A stretch of 64,000 bases of DNA from JAXLWB01 sp046328715 (GCA_046328715.1 JAXLWB010000003.1:1-64000), one strand, 5' to 3'. Positions 25,678 through 35,185 are shown, counted from the stretch's first letter. The notes: generated from the sequence alone by a model not told the origin. Made by a program: numbers and translations.

Positions 25678-25834
25678 CGATGCTTTCGATATTCGGATGG
25701 AGCTTGTATCTGCTGTATCATCAATAAGTTGAATTGCCCAAAGACGATGAGCGGACTATGATTGGGGTTGTGCCTCGGCACTTGACAACGAAATGATATA
25801 GAACAAGCTAACTTCTTGTTCGTTGGAGTATAGA

Positions 25835-27286
25835 ATGATGAGCGAACATGTGGACGTTCTGATTGTCGGTGCGGGACTTTCGGGGATTGCCGCCGGATAT
25901 TACCTGCAAAAGCGTTGCCCAGACAAGCGTTTCGTCGTTTTGGAAGGGCGTGAGGCGATCGGCGGGACCTGGGATCTCTTTCGCTATCCTGGTGTGCGCT
26001 CCGATTCCGACATGTTCACGCTTGGCTATAGCTTTCGTCCCTGGCACGAGGCCAAGGCGATTGCCGATGGGCCTTCAATCCTCAAGTACATCGGCGAGAC
26101 AGCGGCAGCCTACGGTATCGACAAGCAAATTCGTTTCAATCATCGGGTGCGGCGCGCCAGTTGGTCGTCCGCTGATGCAAAATGGAGCATCGAGGCCGAG
26201 CGGGGAGCCGAGAAAGAGATCGTTCACTTCACTTGCAACTTCCTCTTTATGTGCAGCGGATATTACGACTATGCGCAAGGCTACACGCCAACCTGGCCTG
26301 GTATCGAACGCTTTGCTGGGCGCATCGTCCATCCTCAGCAGTGGCCGCAGGATCTCGACTATCGTGGCAAACGGGTTGTGGTGATTGGCAGCGGGGCGAC
26401 GGCAGTGACCTTGGTGCCCGCCATGGCAGAACAGGCCGCGCATGTCACCATGTTGCAGCGGTCGCCCACCTATATAGTCTCGATGCCAGCACAAGATCAG
26501 GTCGCTGACCGCATCCGCCGTAGTTTACCCGAAGGCGTTGCCCATTCGCTGGTGCGCTGGAAGAATGTGCTCTTTGGCATGTACTTTTACACCATTGCTC
26601 GGCGCAAGCCTGACCTCGCCAAAAAGACTATTCTAGAAGGCGTACGTAAAGAACTCGGCCCCGATTACGATGTCAACAAACATTTCTCACCTCACTACAA
26701 TCCCTGGGATCAGCGGCTCTGCCTGGTACCTGATTCCGATCTATTCAAGGCGATCAACTCGGGCAAGGTCACGGTGGTCACCGACCAGATTGAGAGCTTC
26801 ACCAAAAGCGGCATCCAATTGCAGTCTGGTCAACAGTTGGAGGCCGACCTGATTGTGACCGCCACGGGATTGGTGATGAAGCTGATGAGCGGCGTGCAAC
26901 TCAGCGTCGATGGCAAGCCGATCGATCTATCGCAGACGATGAGCTACAAGGGCATGATGTTCAGCGACATTCCCAACTTGATCTCGGTACTGGGCTACAC
27001 CAATGCCTCGTGGACCTTGAAGTGCGAGTTGGTCTGCCAATATGCCTGTCGACTACTCAACTACATGCAGCGCCACGGTCAGCACCAGTGTACTCCCCGC
27101 AGCCATGACACAGCAATCAGCAACGAGCCATTGCTCGATTTCTCCTCGGGGTATGTGCAGCGCGCACTCGGTCAACTCCCAAAGCAAGGGGCAAAGCGTC
27201 CCTGGAAGCTTTATCAGAACTACATTTTCGATCTATTGGCGCTCCGCTATGGGTCATTGAACGATGGGACAATGGAGTTTGGGTAA
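25835..27286 (+). CDS. Flavin-dependent monooxygenase, Baeyer-Villiger type
   Basis: This 483-residue FAD/NADPH enzyme inserts oxygen next to ketones or oxidises heteroatoms. The FAD fold begins at once (VLIVGAGLSGIAAGYYL), a second Rossmann motif is VVIGSGATAVTL, and the fingerprint FxGxxxHxxxW appears as FAGRIVHPQQWP. Length matches the class B monooxygenases. The ATG at 25835 is favoured because GGAG lies 6 nt upstream; a TTG at 25823 is possible. It ends just before a strong hairpin shared with the convergent glycosidase gene. Confidence 0.92.
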   Translation: MMSEHVDVLIVGAGLSGIAAGYYLQKRCPDKRFVVLEGREAIGGTWDLFRYPGVRSDSDMFTLGYSFRPWHEAKAIADGPSILKYIGETAAAYGIDKQIRFNHRVRRASWSSADAKWSIEAERGAEKEIVHFTCNFLFMCSGYYDYAQGYTPTWPGIERFAGRIVHPQQWPQDLDYRGKRVVVIGSGATAVTLVPAMAEQAAHVTMLQRSPTYIVSMPAQDQVADRIRRSLPEGVAHSLVRWKNVLFGMYFYTIARRKPDLAKKTILEGVRKELGPDYDVNKHFSPHYNPWDQRLCLVPDSDLFKAINSGKVTVVTDQIESFTKSGIQLQSGQQLEADLIVTATGLVMKLMSGVQLSVDGKPIDLSQTMSYKGMMFSDIPNLISVLGYTNASWTLKCELVCQYACRLLNYMQRHGQHQCTPRSHDTAISNEPLLDFSSGYVQRALGQLPKQGAKRPWKLYQNYIFDLLALRYGSLNDGTMEFG

Positions 27287-27296
27287 GGCAAGTGAA

Positions 27297-27348
27297 AAGT
27301 GGCAGGTGGCAGGTGGCAAGTTGATACGATACCTGCCACCTGCCACTT
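27297..27348. repeat. Perfect inverted repeat of GGCAGGT heptamers between convergent genes
   Basis: AAGTGGCAGGTGGCAGGT (27297-27314) and its exact complement (27331-27348) bracket a 16-nt loop. The heptamer GGCAGGT/GGCAAGT is itself repeated several times on each side, out to 27363, where the glycosidase stop lies. Probably a bidirectional terminator derived from a simple repeat. Confidence 0.75.
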
Positions 27349-27363
27349 GCCACCTGCCACCTG

Positions 27364-28590
27364 CTACATTGGCGTAGCAATATAACGCTGATAACGCTCT
27401 ACCAACGGTGTTGCCTGACGGACAAGGACGCCTTCACTGTCAAATTTCGCATCGTACAAGCCCAGATCGAGCAGGTAATGTTCGAGGGGACGGCGACCTG
27501 TTCGGTAGAGCCAGTCGATCATGGTGTTGAGTGGGAACCAGGTGTAGCCAATGATCGGCAGCCCTTCACGACGCAGTTGCGCCACGCTCTGCACCGTCTC
27601 ATCCATCCAGCGTGCCCGATGGGCAAGGCTGCCGCGCACCGAGGTCTCGGTCACCATGATCGGCATTTGATAGCGGGCATAGGCGGTGCGCAGTACCTCA
27701 CCCAACGCCGAACCAGGAACCTGGCGACGACGCCAATAGAAGCGTCCCCGACTGTTTTGTACCACCTCGCCATAGGACCACGGGTAGAAATTGGCTCCCA
27801 AGATATCAAACCTCACCGCATTTTCCCGGAACCAGGCTAGGTCTAGGGCGGTTACGCCATGCAGGTGAAGGTAATTGCGCAGCAGGTAGTCGTCATCCAC
27901 ACGGCCTGTCACGAGATCAAAACTGAGATATTGGTGGGCGTTGATGTACGCCACATGGGTCGGCTCGATGCTCGGATCGGTCCAGTGGTGGCGAATCGCT
28001 TCGACCTGCACCGTGACCATCTCGGGCTGTTCGGCGCGCAATGCCTGCACCGTGAGCACAATACCCTTAGCCAGCGCCATCAACACTTTGACATACCCGT
28101 CATCGCCTGTCAGATACGGAGGCCAATCATCCCGGTAGCCGCACCATTCAGCGTTGACCGTCGGCTCGTTGAGCGGGGTGTAATAGCGAGTCAGTGATTT
28201 ATAACGTGCGGCAACTGTGCCCGCATAGGCAGCCACCCGTTCGGGATAGTGACTGTTGATGAAACTATTGTCCAGCCAGAGCGGGGTGCCGTAGTGCATG
28301 AGGTCGAGGATGGGGATGAGGCCTTTGACGTTGACGACGTAGTCAAGCACCTCATCAACCCAGCGCCAATCCCAGAGATCGGGCTTGGGTTGCACGCGGT
28401 ACCAGGGAATGCCCCAGCGGATCGCCTGCACGCCCAGGTCAGCGGCATGGTCAATGTCGGTTTTCCACTGTTGGTAGTGTTGGGTTAGCGTGTATTCGTC
28501 CAACGCCCGCAGGCCAGGACGTACCTGCGGAATAAAAGTGTTCTCAATGCCAGTTGCCCAGCAAAAGTCGGGTCCGATAATTTTGGTCAT
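27364..28590 (-). CDS. Glycoside hydrolase family 1-like (beta-glucosidase) protein
   Basis: This 408-residue TIM-barrel glycosidase is of the retaining type. The acid/base is Glu142 in PLNEPTVNAEW and the nucleophile Glu315 in IMVTETSV, both in the clan GH-A positions, with WGIPWYRVQP early and GANFYPWSYG before the nucleophile. It has no signal peptide, so it is intracellular and probably handles imported disaccharides. It is slightly shorter than classical GH1 enzymes (about 450). No sugar transporter is adjacent; the one at 367-3520 is far away. Confidence 0.85.
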   Translation of the reverse strand: MTKIIGPDFCWATGIENTFIPQVRPGLRALDEYTLTQHYQQWKTDIDHAADLGVQAIRWGIPWYRVQPKPDLWDWRWVDEVLDYVVNVKGLIPILDLMHYGTPLWLDNSFINSHYPERVAAYAGTVAARYKSLTRYYTPLNEPTVNAEWCGYRDDWPPYLTGDDGYVKVLMALAKGIVLTVQALRAEQPEMVTVQVEAIRHHWTDPSIEPTHVAYINAHQYLSFDLVTGRVDDDYLLRNYLHLHGVTALDLAWFRENAVRFDILGANFYPWSYGEVVQNSRGRFYWRRRQVPGSALGEVLRTAYARYQMPIMVTETSVRGSLAHRARWMDETVQSVAQLRREGLPIIGYTWFPLNTMIDWLYRTGRRPLEHYLLDLGLYDAKFDSEGVLVRQATPLVERYQRYIATPM

Positions 28591-28603
28591 GGTATGTATT
28601 GAA

Positions 28604-28982
28604 TCAGAGCCGTTAGCGTCAGCGGACGGTTGTCCCCTTACTGACCGGGGACCCTTTGGGTGGGGTTCTGATGTGCGGTTCAGAGCCGTCAGCGTCAGCG
28701 TACGGTGTCCCTTACTGACCGGGGACCCTTTGGGTGGGGTTCTGATGTGTCGGTTCAGAGCCGTTAGCGTCAGCGTACGTCCCCTTACTCACGTGCGGGA
28801 TTCTGATGCTGATTCAGAGCCGTTAGCGTCAGCGTACGCCCCCCCTTACTGACGTGCGGGGTTCTGATGCTGATTCAGAGCCGTTAGCGTTAGCGTACGT
28901 CCCCTTACTCACGTGCGGTTCTGATGCTGAGAGCCGTTAGCGTACGCCCCCCTTACTGACGTGCGAGGTTCTGATGCTGACT
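28604..28982. repeat. Tandem array of about six palindromic repeat units
   Basis: Six head-to-tail units begin at 28604, 28680, 28755, 28814, 28875 and about 28929, with lengths from about 76 down to about 52 bp. Each unit starts TCAGAGCCGTTAGCGT or similar, contains CTTACTGACC or CTTACTNACGTG, and ends GGTTCTGATG, so each could fold into its own hairpin through the TCAGA-CC and GG-TCTGA ends. The first two have an additional GGGGACCCTTTGGGTGGGG insert. Units are near identical apart from small deletions. The ends match the dispersed palindromes at 15143 and 23540. It lies between the divergent glycosidase and proV genes. Confidence 0.85.
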
Positions 28983-29124
28983 CTATCGATAAATGGCGTT
29001 TCTCGATTATAACATGAGTGGTCGATATCGCTGATAGCGTTCTACTTTGCACCCTGACCCTTTGCAACTCTGCGCTTCTTTTCCTCTTTTCAATTTCAAA
29101 GTATTCAAGTACAATGTATCGGTA

Positions 29125-30222
29125 ATGCACCCTAATCCATCAGCAACAAGCAAAAACAATTCACAACCTTTTTCTCGAAATGTACCACAAGCCCCTCCGC
29201 AGATCCTCCCCCAAATCACTGTGAGTGGGCTCTGGAAGGTCTTTGGCGCAACCCCGCAACGGATTATCGATCAGTTGAGTGCGGGTGCCAGCAAGGAGGA
29301 GGTGCTGGCCGAGAGCGGTCATGTCGTGGCAGTGCGCAATGTCTCTTTCGAGGTACACAAGGGGCAAACTTTTGTCGTGATGGGGCTTTCCGGTTCGGGC
29401 AAGTCAACGCTACTGCGCTGTCTGCCGCGCCTGATTGAGCCAACACGCGGTGAGATTACGATCAATGGCCAAAACTGCGCCACCATCAGTGAAGAAGAGT
29501 TGCGCACCCTGCGTCGCCACACCATGAGCATGGTCTTTCAAAACTTCGGGCTCTTTCCCCATCGGCGCATCATCGACAATGTCGCCTATGGCCTGGAAAT
29601 CCAAGGGGTCAAGAAAACTGAACGTTATACAAAGGCGCGCCAGATGCTCGAAGTGGTGAACCTCAAAGGCTGGGAGAATCGCTATCCTGCCGAATGCAGC
29701 GGCGGTATGCAACAACGAGTGGGTCTGGCCCGTGCGCTGGCAGTCGACCCCGAGATCCTGCTCTTCGACGAACCATTTAGCGCGCTTGACCCGCTGATCC
29801 GCCGCGATATGCAGGATGAATTGATCGATTTGCAAAATCGCCTGCACAAGACTTCGATCTTTATCACCCACGACTTTGCCGAAGCGCTCAAATTGGGTGA
29901 CCTGATTGCGATCATGAAGGATGGCGAGTTTGTCCAGGTTGGCACGCCAGAGGAAGTGGTGCTCCACCCCGCCGATGAGTATGTCAAAGCCTTTACCAAG
30001 GATGCGCCGCGTGGCCATGTTCTCACCGCCCGCAGCGTGATGAGCGCCGTACGTGCCGATGCAGCAGGCGAGGGAGTTCCCGCCTCTACCAAGCTCGATC
30101 AATTGATCGTCCGGCTGTTGGCGAGTGAAGCACCCGCCCCGGTCGTCGATGAGATCGGCAGCGTGATTGGCAGCATCGACCGTGCCGATTTGCTGCGCGC
30201 CATGAGTGGTGAACGACTATGA
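29125..30222 (+). CDS. proV: Glycine betaine/proline ABC transporter ATP-binding protein
   Basis: This 365-residue ATPase powers the osmoprotectant importer encoded here. It has Walker A GLSGSGKST, the Q-loop VFQNFGLFPHR, signature SGGMQQRVGLARAL, Walker B ILLFDEPFSALD and switch His in FITHDFAEA. The N-terminal extension WKVFGATPQRIIDQLSAG is typical of ProV/OpuAA. At the C-terminus only one short CBS-like stretch (SVIGSIDRADLL) remains, where ProV usually has two CBS domains. The start at 29125 is chosen as the ATG nearest the domain; the frame is open to 29047. It overlaps the permease gene by four bases. Confidence 0.93.
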   Translation: MHPNPSATSKNNSQPFSRNVPQAPPQILPQITVSGLWKVFGATPQRIIDQLSAGASKEEVLAESGHVVAVRNVSFEVHKGQTFVVMGLSGSGKSTLLRCLPRLIEPTRGEITINGQNCATISEEELRTLRRHTMSMVFQNFGLFPHRRIIDNVAYGLEIQGVKKTERYTKARQMLEVVNLKGWENRYPAECSGGMQQRVGLARALAVDPEILLFDEPFSALDPLIRRDMQDELIDLQNRLHKTSIFITHDFAEALKLGDLIAIMKDGEFVQVGTPEEVVLHPADEYVKAFTKDAPRGHVLTARSVMSAVRADAAGEGVPASTKLDQLIVRLLASEAPAPVVDEIGSVIGSIDRADLLRAMSGERL

Positions 30223-32207
30223 GTGCCACCACCTTCGCTACGCCCACCAAGGGCAAAGCTCCGGCGCTCAACCGCAATTTCGTCTATGCGGCTATTGCGG
30301 TTGGGTTGCTGTTGTTGGCACTGGCGCTCAATCAACTCGTAGGCAAAAGCAGCTTTCCCGAGTGGCTCAACTTTGGGCTGCGTGCTCCGCTGGACGGTTT
30401 CCAGAAGTGGGTCATCGCTCATCGCACCACCCATCCGGTCTTTCTCTACTTTTTTGATCCATTGCGCTATACCATCGAATTTCTACTGCGGGCGCTCGAA
30501 CGGCTGCTGCTGGCGACGCCCTGGAGCGTGTTGCTGGTCGGCCTGGCGATCGTGGCCTGGCGGGCAGCGGGACGCAACGTGGCCATTCTTTCGGTGATTG
30601 GGCTGTTGGTGATGGGGGCGTTTGGACTGTGGGAGGAGAGCATTGCTACGCTCTCGTTGATGGGCGTTTCGGTCGTGATTGCGCTGCTGATCGGCATTCC
30701 ACTAGGAATTTATACAGCGCGCCATCCCCGCTTCGAAGCAATCCTGCGTCCGCTACTCGACGCCATGCAGACGATGCCCGCCTTTGTCTATCTGATTCCG
30801 GTCGTGCTCTTTTTTGGCATTGCCCGTGTGCCAAGTGTGATTGCCACGGTGATCTACGCACTGCCGCCTGCGATCCGGTTGACCGCATTGGGTATCCGCC
30901 AGGTTTCACCGTCAGCTTTGGAGGCAGCCGAGGCTTTTGGCTCGACTGACTGGCAGAAGTTGATCAAGGTACAACTGCCGCTGGCACGTCCTTCGATTCT
31001 GGCCGGTGTCAACCAGACGATCATGATGGCCTTGGGCATTGTGGTGATTGCGGCGATGATCGGTGCGGGTGGACTGGGCAAAGCGGTGTTGGATGCGCTG
31101 CGCAGTCAAAAGGCAGGTGCAGCCTTGGAAGCCGGTCTGGCAATTGTGCTGATGGCCGTGATCTTTGACCGCATCAGCGAAGGAGCCAGCCAGGTCAGAC
31201 GAGGGGAGCGGCCACGTAATCCCTTTGCAGAGTGGCTTCCGGCGGCACCCAACTGGCTATTGGAATATGCTTTCTGGTCGGCTGTAGTCTTGACGCTACT
31301 TATCTTGCTCTATCCCTCACTGGGTCGGCCAGAATTGAGCCAGTTTCCGCAGGAGCTGCGCATTTCGATTGCCGCGCCGGTAGACCGGCTGGTCGCTTGG
31401 ATGCGGGACAACCTCTACGAGATTCCGGTCGGAGCGCTGACCCTAGGAGCGGGGCCGTTTAGCGACTTTATTGTGCTGCACGTCCTCAATCCGCTACGCT
31501 CGTTTTTGAGCGATTGGCTGCCCTGGCCTCTGGTGATCTTGCTGGTGGCACTGATTGCCCATCACGCCAATGGCTGGCGATTGGCATTGGCAACTGCGCT
31601 CTGTACCTTGTCGTTGGGCATGTTGAGCATGTGGGATCAGAGCATGGACACGCTGAGTCAGGTGCTGGTGGCGGTGGTGCTTACGGTGCTGATTGGGTTG
31701 CCGTTAGGCGTTTGGGCGGCTCGTCGCCGCACGGTGGAGTGGGTACTACGTCCGATCCTGGACTTTTTGCAGACAATTCCGCCGTTTGTTTATCTGGTGC
31801 CGGTGATCATGCTCTTCAACATTGGTCGAGTACCAGGCATTATTGCGTCGCTGCTTTACGCACTGCCGCCGGTTGTACGTTTGACCACGCTGGGCATTCA
31901 ACAGGTGCCGCCCTCAACGATAGAGGCGGCCCGGGCCTTTGGCTCCACGCCCAACCAGATGTTGTTCAAGGTGCAGCTACCGCTGGCACTGCCCTCGATC
32001 ATGATGGGTATCAATCAGTCGGTGATGATGGTACTCTCGATGGTGATCATTGCGGGATTGGTAGGTGGCGGTGCGCTGGGCATCGAGGCGATCAATGGCT
32101 TGGCACGCAGCCAACTCGGACAAGGCATTGAAGCTGGGTTAGCGATTGTCCTGCTGGCTGTCGTGCTCGATCGGATTACCCAGGCATGGGCCAGGAAGAA
32201 TGGTTAA
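30219..32207 (+). CDS. Double ProW: two betaine permease domains fused in one chain
   Basis: This 662-residue membrane protein contains two complete BPD_transp_1 permease modules, about residues 130-320 and 470-655. Each has GIPLGIYTAR/GLPLGVWAAR, QTMPAFVYLIPV/QTIPPFVYLVPV and an EAA loop (SALEAAEAFGSTDW and STIEAARAFGSTPN). A typical ProW has one such module and works as a homodimer. Here the channel pair is encoded as a tandem fusion. The ATGA overlap with proV gives translational coupling. The two halves have diverged clearly, so the fusion is old. Confidence 0.9.
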   Translation: MSATTFATPTKGKAPALNRNFVYAAIAVGLLLLALALNQLVGKSSFPEWLNFGLRAPLDGFQKWVIAHRTTHPVFLYFFDPLRYTIEFLLRALERLLLATPWSVLLVGLAIVAWRAAGRNVAILSVIGLLVMGAFGLWEESIATLSLMGVSVVIALLIGIPLGIYTARHPRFEAILRPLLDAMQTMPAFVYLIPVVLFFGIARVPSVIATVIYALPPAIRLTALGIRQVSPSALEAAEAFGSTDWQKLIKVQLPLARPSILAGVNQTIMMALGIVVIAAMIGAGGLGKAVLDALRSQKAGAALEAGLAIVLMAVIFDRISEGASQVRRGERPRNPFAEWLPAAPNWLLEYAFWSAVVLTLLILLYPSLGRPELSQFPQELRISIAAPVDRLVAWMRDNLYEIPVGALTLGAGPFSDFIVLHVLNPLRSFLSDWLPWPLVILLVALIAHHANGWRLALATALCTLSLGMLSMWDQSMDTLSQVLVAVVLTVLIGLPLGVWAARRRTVEWVLRPILDFLQTIPPFVYLVPVIMLFNIGRVPGIIASLLYALPPVVRLTTLGIQQVPPSTIEAARAFGSTPNQMLFKVQLPLALPSIMMGINQSVMMVLSMVIIAGLVGGGALGIEAINGLARSQLGQGIEAGLAIVLLAVVLDRITQAWARKNG

Positions 32208-32317
32208 TGGTGTAATGGTGAATGGCTAATTGTTAATGAGGGTGTTACTTGAGCGTCGTAGATGCATGAATGATTCATTAACCATTACACCGTTAACCAT
32301 TACCCATTCACCATTAC
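32201..32317. repeat. TAATGGT-type inverted repeat at convergent gene ends
   Basis: The end of the permease gene runs into TGGTTAATGGTGTAATGGTGAATGG (32201-32225, quoted with its internal repeats), answered by ACCATTACACCGTTAACCATT and related sequence at 32277-32317, where the convergent proX ends. A similar arrangement recurs at 36972-37075. Built of short GGTTAAT/GGTGAAT blocks; likely terminator function. Confidence 0.65.
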
Positions 32318-33327
32318 TGAATCCACGTGCTCCAGACGGCTTCGTTGGCATCGACCCAAGCACGAGCGGCTTCGTCGACACTTTTACCGTTCAGTTCTAC
32401 CTCACCGATCATCCCTACTTGATCCTTTTCGGTATAACTCATCTTCTTGATCATGTTGTAGGCTTCGGGGGCGGCATCCTTCATACCCTTCCAAATTGCC
32501 TTGTAGAGCACATCGGGCGGGTAGTCGCAATCTACGCCACCGGATGAGGCTTTGGCAGCACAGTCAGCGTTATATTCGGGCAACTTGACACGGGTAAGGT
32601 CATATTTGGCATGGATGACGTGGGGAGTCCAGAAGTAAAAGAGAACTGGTTCTTTGCGGCTCACGGCTGCATCGACAGCGGCCTTGATCGCATCCTCGGA
32701 ACCAGCTTGTACCACCTGCAAGTCGAGGCCCAGGTTCTTGATGATGTCAGCATCGTAGTAGGTCCAGCTTGGATCACCTTCCAGGAATTGTCCCTTATCG
32801 CCTGTCTCAGCTGTGGCAAAGAGTTTGGCCAGATCCGGGTTCTTGAAACCTTCCCAAGTGGCTAACTCAGGATGCTCTTGCACGACATAAGTCGGCACAT
32901 ACCAGCCGATGCCACCGGTAATGCCAAGCGGGCCGCCATCCTCAACCACCTTTTGATCATCGATGTAATTCTTTTTGTCCTCAGCATGACCGGAAGGCCA
33001 TACTTCGAGTGTGGCATGCAGATCGCCAGTGGCGAGTGCCGGGAATTGACCAAATTCATCGATGTCGACCCGCTCGACTGTGTAACCCAACTTTTCTTCG
33101 AGGATAATCTTGGCAACGGCAACGTTGATGGCCGAACCCGTCCAGGGGTTGACGGCTAATTTGATCACTGGTTTTTCAGCACTTGCGCTGCTTGCAGCAG
33201 GGGTGGCAGTACTTTCACTGTTTGCAGCGGGTGCTGCATCGGGCGCGGCGGCAGGAGCAGCAACACAACTTGAAAAGACCCAACCCAGCACGAGTAACCA
33301 TAGCGGTACTTTGCGAAGTGTAACCAT
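32314..33327 (-). CDS. proX: Glycine betaine/proline-binding lipoprotein
   Basis: This 337-residue binding protein is for the ProV/ProWW importer. Signal peptide with lipobox-like WVFSSC, an Ala/Ser/Thr linker (residues 22-55), then the OpuAC-type domain: KLAVNPWTGSAINVAVAKII at its start, ATLEVWPSGH, and VLFYFWTPHVIHAKYDL with the Trp/Tyr residues that cage quaternary ammonium groups. The start at 33327 is fixed by AAGGAG 7 nt upstream. It is transcribed toward the permease gene, not with it, so subunit ratios can be set separately. Confidence 0.92.
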   Translation of the reverse strand: MVTLRKVPLWLLVLGWVFSSCVAAPAAAPDAAPAANSESTATPAASSASAEKPVIKLAVNPWTGSAINVAVAKIILEEKLGYTVERVDIDEFGQFPALATGDLHATLEVWPSGHAEDKKNYIDDQKVVEDGGPLGITGGIGWYVPTYVVQEHPELATWEGFKNPDLAKLFATAETGDKGQFLEGDPSWTYYDADIIKNLGLDLQVVQAGSEDAIKAAVDAAVSRKEPVLFYFWTPHVIHAKYDLTRVKLPEYNADCAAKASSGGVDCDYPPDVLYKAIWKGMKDAAPEAYNMIKKMSYTEKDQVGMIGEVELNGKSVDEAARAWVDANEAVWSTWIQ

Positions 33328-33744
33328 TCTAAATCTCCTTAGTTTCGTGAATTGTTTGTTATAGCGGCGACAGTTTGGTAATGAATGTGATGAACAAGGT
33401 AATGGAAGGATTATAGTTTTGACCACGCAATCTGTGTAATTCTGAACTTTCCGAATTAAAGTTATGTTTTCTTTGAGAAACAGTTACTACATTTAGTAAT
33501 TATTTCTTTATCTATTAGAATATTTTATTTAGAAATTTACCCACCAACATTCCACATACTAACAAAATTGTAAATTATAGCATATTGAATTACTATTTTA
33601 TTACACGCTTGTTAGTTTTGAATTTACAGTTCAAGGTGATATTATCTAGATACCGATACCACTTATTTTCCCCAATGAAGATAGTTACCACCTGTCTGAT
33701 TCGATAGGTTGTTTTCCGGCAGGACGGCTGAAGGAGGCACTGGC
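33328..33744. other. AT-rich spacer between divergent genes
   Basis: The gap between proX and the branched-chain-type binding protein gene is markedly AT-rich from about 33400 to 33660, unlike the rest of the window. It must contain the promoters of both divergent genes and may bend or melt easily, which would suit osmotic control of proX. I see no clear operator, RNA gene or repeat in it. Confidence 0.5.
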
Positions 33745-35166
33745 GTGCGCATTGTGTTGCACCTTTGCTGTGCACTATCACTTGTCGCAGTTTCAGTTTT
33801 GAGTGGAGGGTGTGGAAAAAGCGCAGATCCTCCGGTTGCTACGCCCACTCCGATGGTAATCATCCAAACAGTCGAAGTACCTATAACTGTAGAGAGCCCC
33901 CGCGTGGTTGAAAAACCAATCGTCGTAACTGCAACACCCGAACCGCCTACCGCTTGTCATCCCGACTCATTGACGACCGCCCAGGAAATTGTAATTGGCG
34001 CATTAGCCCCCTTGTCAGGACGCTCGGCAACCTCAGGCTTGAGCATGCAAGCCGGGATCGCCATTGCTGTGGACAAGATCAACAGCGATGGCGGCATTCA
34101 AGGAAAACAGATTCGTCTGGTTACCTATGATACTGCAAGCGATCCGCAGACAGGGGTGGAGCGCACCCAGCAGCTGATCACCAACGATTGCGCTGTTGGC
34201 ATTGTTGGTATTTACGACAGTGATGTGGGCATTGCGATGAAGCAGATTTTGCATCAATTTACCATTCCAGCCATCTTTGTCGATACTTATAAAGACGAGA
34301 TTACAGCCGATCAGCTTCCCGAGGTCTTTCGCATCTCGCCAACGGTAACAATGTTTTCAGAAATGGCTTCGCTGTGGACACAGGAAGTGGGGGATTACAA
34401 TCACGATGGACAAACGTTTGCAGCTATCGTAGCGGAAGATTCTCCGTACGGACAGGCCCAGACCAGTCAGACAGTCTATTGGTTTGATCAAGCAAAGATC
34501 GGCCATAGTGAACTTTTCATCGGTCTGCCGACCACTGACTTTTCCTCGGTTATTGCCCGTATCGTAGATATGCCAACCACGCCTGATGTGATCTTTGTGC
34601 GTATTCCCGGCGACAATGGCTTGGAGTTAGAGCATCAGCTTCTCCAAAATGGCATTGGCCCGCGCAACAGCACCTTGTTGGTAATGGGACAAACTGCACT
34701 GAAAAGCGGAAAGTTTTGGCAAGCACTGGGTGAAGGTGGAACATCAACGGTGGCGATGCGCATGGGTCCCTGGCCCTCGACTGTCACACAAGAAGGCAAA
34801 CAGTTTGTAGAGCACTATCGACAATTTAGCGACCAGTGGCCGGGTAGTGCTGCCTTTTCGGGCTATGATGCTGTTCGTTTGTTGGGAAATGCCATTTCAA
34901 ACGCCGACTCCCTCGTGGGCAGTGATCTGATTTCGGCACTTGAAGCCACCAGCACGACCCTCGCCTCCGGCACATACAGCTTTCCCTACACTCAACATAA
35001 CCCACCGAATGACACGACACCCGCTTACTACTGGCATCAATGGCTAGACGCGCCGATCTTGCTCTTGCAATACACAGAACCGAACCAATCAGAGAGTGAC
35101 ATGGCCGTGATCTGGCCTGGTACCTATCGTACTACGGCTAGCGCTGTGGTTACGCCTGTCCCCTAA
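33745..35166 (+). CDS. Branched-chain amino acid-type ABC substrate-binding lipoprotein
   Basis: This 473-residue periplasmic-binding protein of the LivJ/receptor-family-ligand-binding type has a lipobox SVLSGGC and a proline-rich linker. The two-lobe fold follows (EIVIGALAPLSGRSATSGLSMQAGIAIAVDKIN at the start; VGIVGIYDSDVG and AFSGYDAVRLLGNAI further on). The GTG at 33745 is chosen because AAGGAGG lies exactly 7 nt upstream; the longer frame contributes no sensible signal peptide. No permease or ATPase is adjacent, so it may be an orphan sensor or serve a transporter elsewhere. Confidence 0.88.
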   Translation: MRIVLHLCCALSLVAVSVLSGGCGKSADPPVATPTPMVIIQTVEVPITVESPRVVEKPIVVTATPEPPTACHPDSLTTAQEIVIGALAPLSGRSATSGLSMQAGIAIAVDKINSDGGIQGKQIRLVTYDTASDPQTGVERTQQLITNDCAVGIVGIYDSDVGIAMKQILHQFTIPAIFVDTYKDEITADQLPEVFRISPTVTMFSEMASLWTQEVGDYNHDGQTFAAIVAEDSPYGQAQTSQTVYWFDQAKIGHSELFIGLPTTDFSSVIARIVDMPTTPDVIFVRIPGDNGLELEHQLLQNGIGPRNSTLLVMGQTALKSGKFWQALGEGGTSTVAMRMGPWPSTVTQEGKQFVEHYRQFSDQWPGSAAFSGYDAVRLLGNAISNADSLVGSDLISALEATSTTLASGTYSFPYTQHNPPNDTTPAYYWHQWLDAPILLLQYTEPNQSESDMAVIWPGTYRTTASAVVTPVP

Positions 35167-35185
35167 TGCTGACTTTACAAAGTAC

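Noticed and set aside
28490..28852. 120-codon open frame over the repeat array
   Set aside because: The peptide merely repeats translated palindrome units and begins antisense to the glycosidase gene; not a protein.
28604..28982. CRISPR array
   Set aside because: Units are near identical over their whole length with no unique spacers, and there are no cas genes in the window.
33400..33660. AT-rich stretch as replication origin
   Set aside because: No DnaA-box cluster and no dnaA, dnaN or parAB genes nearby; it is better seen as a divergent promoter region.
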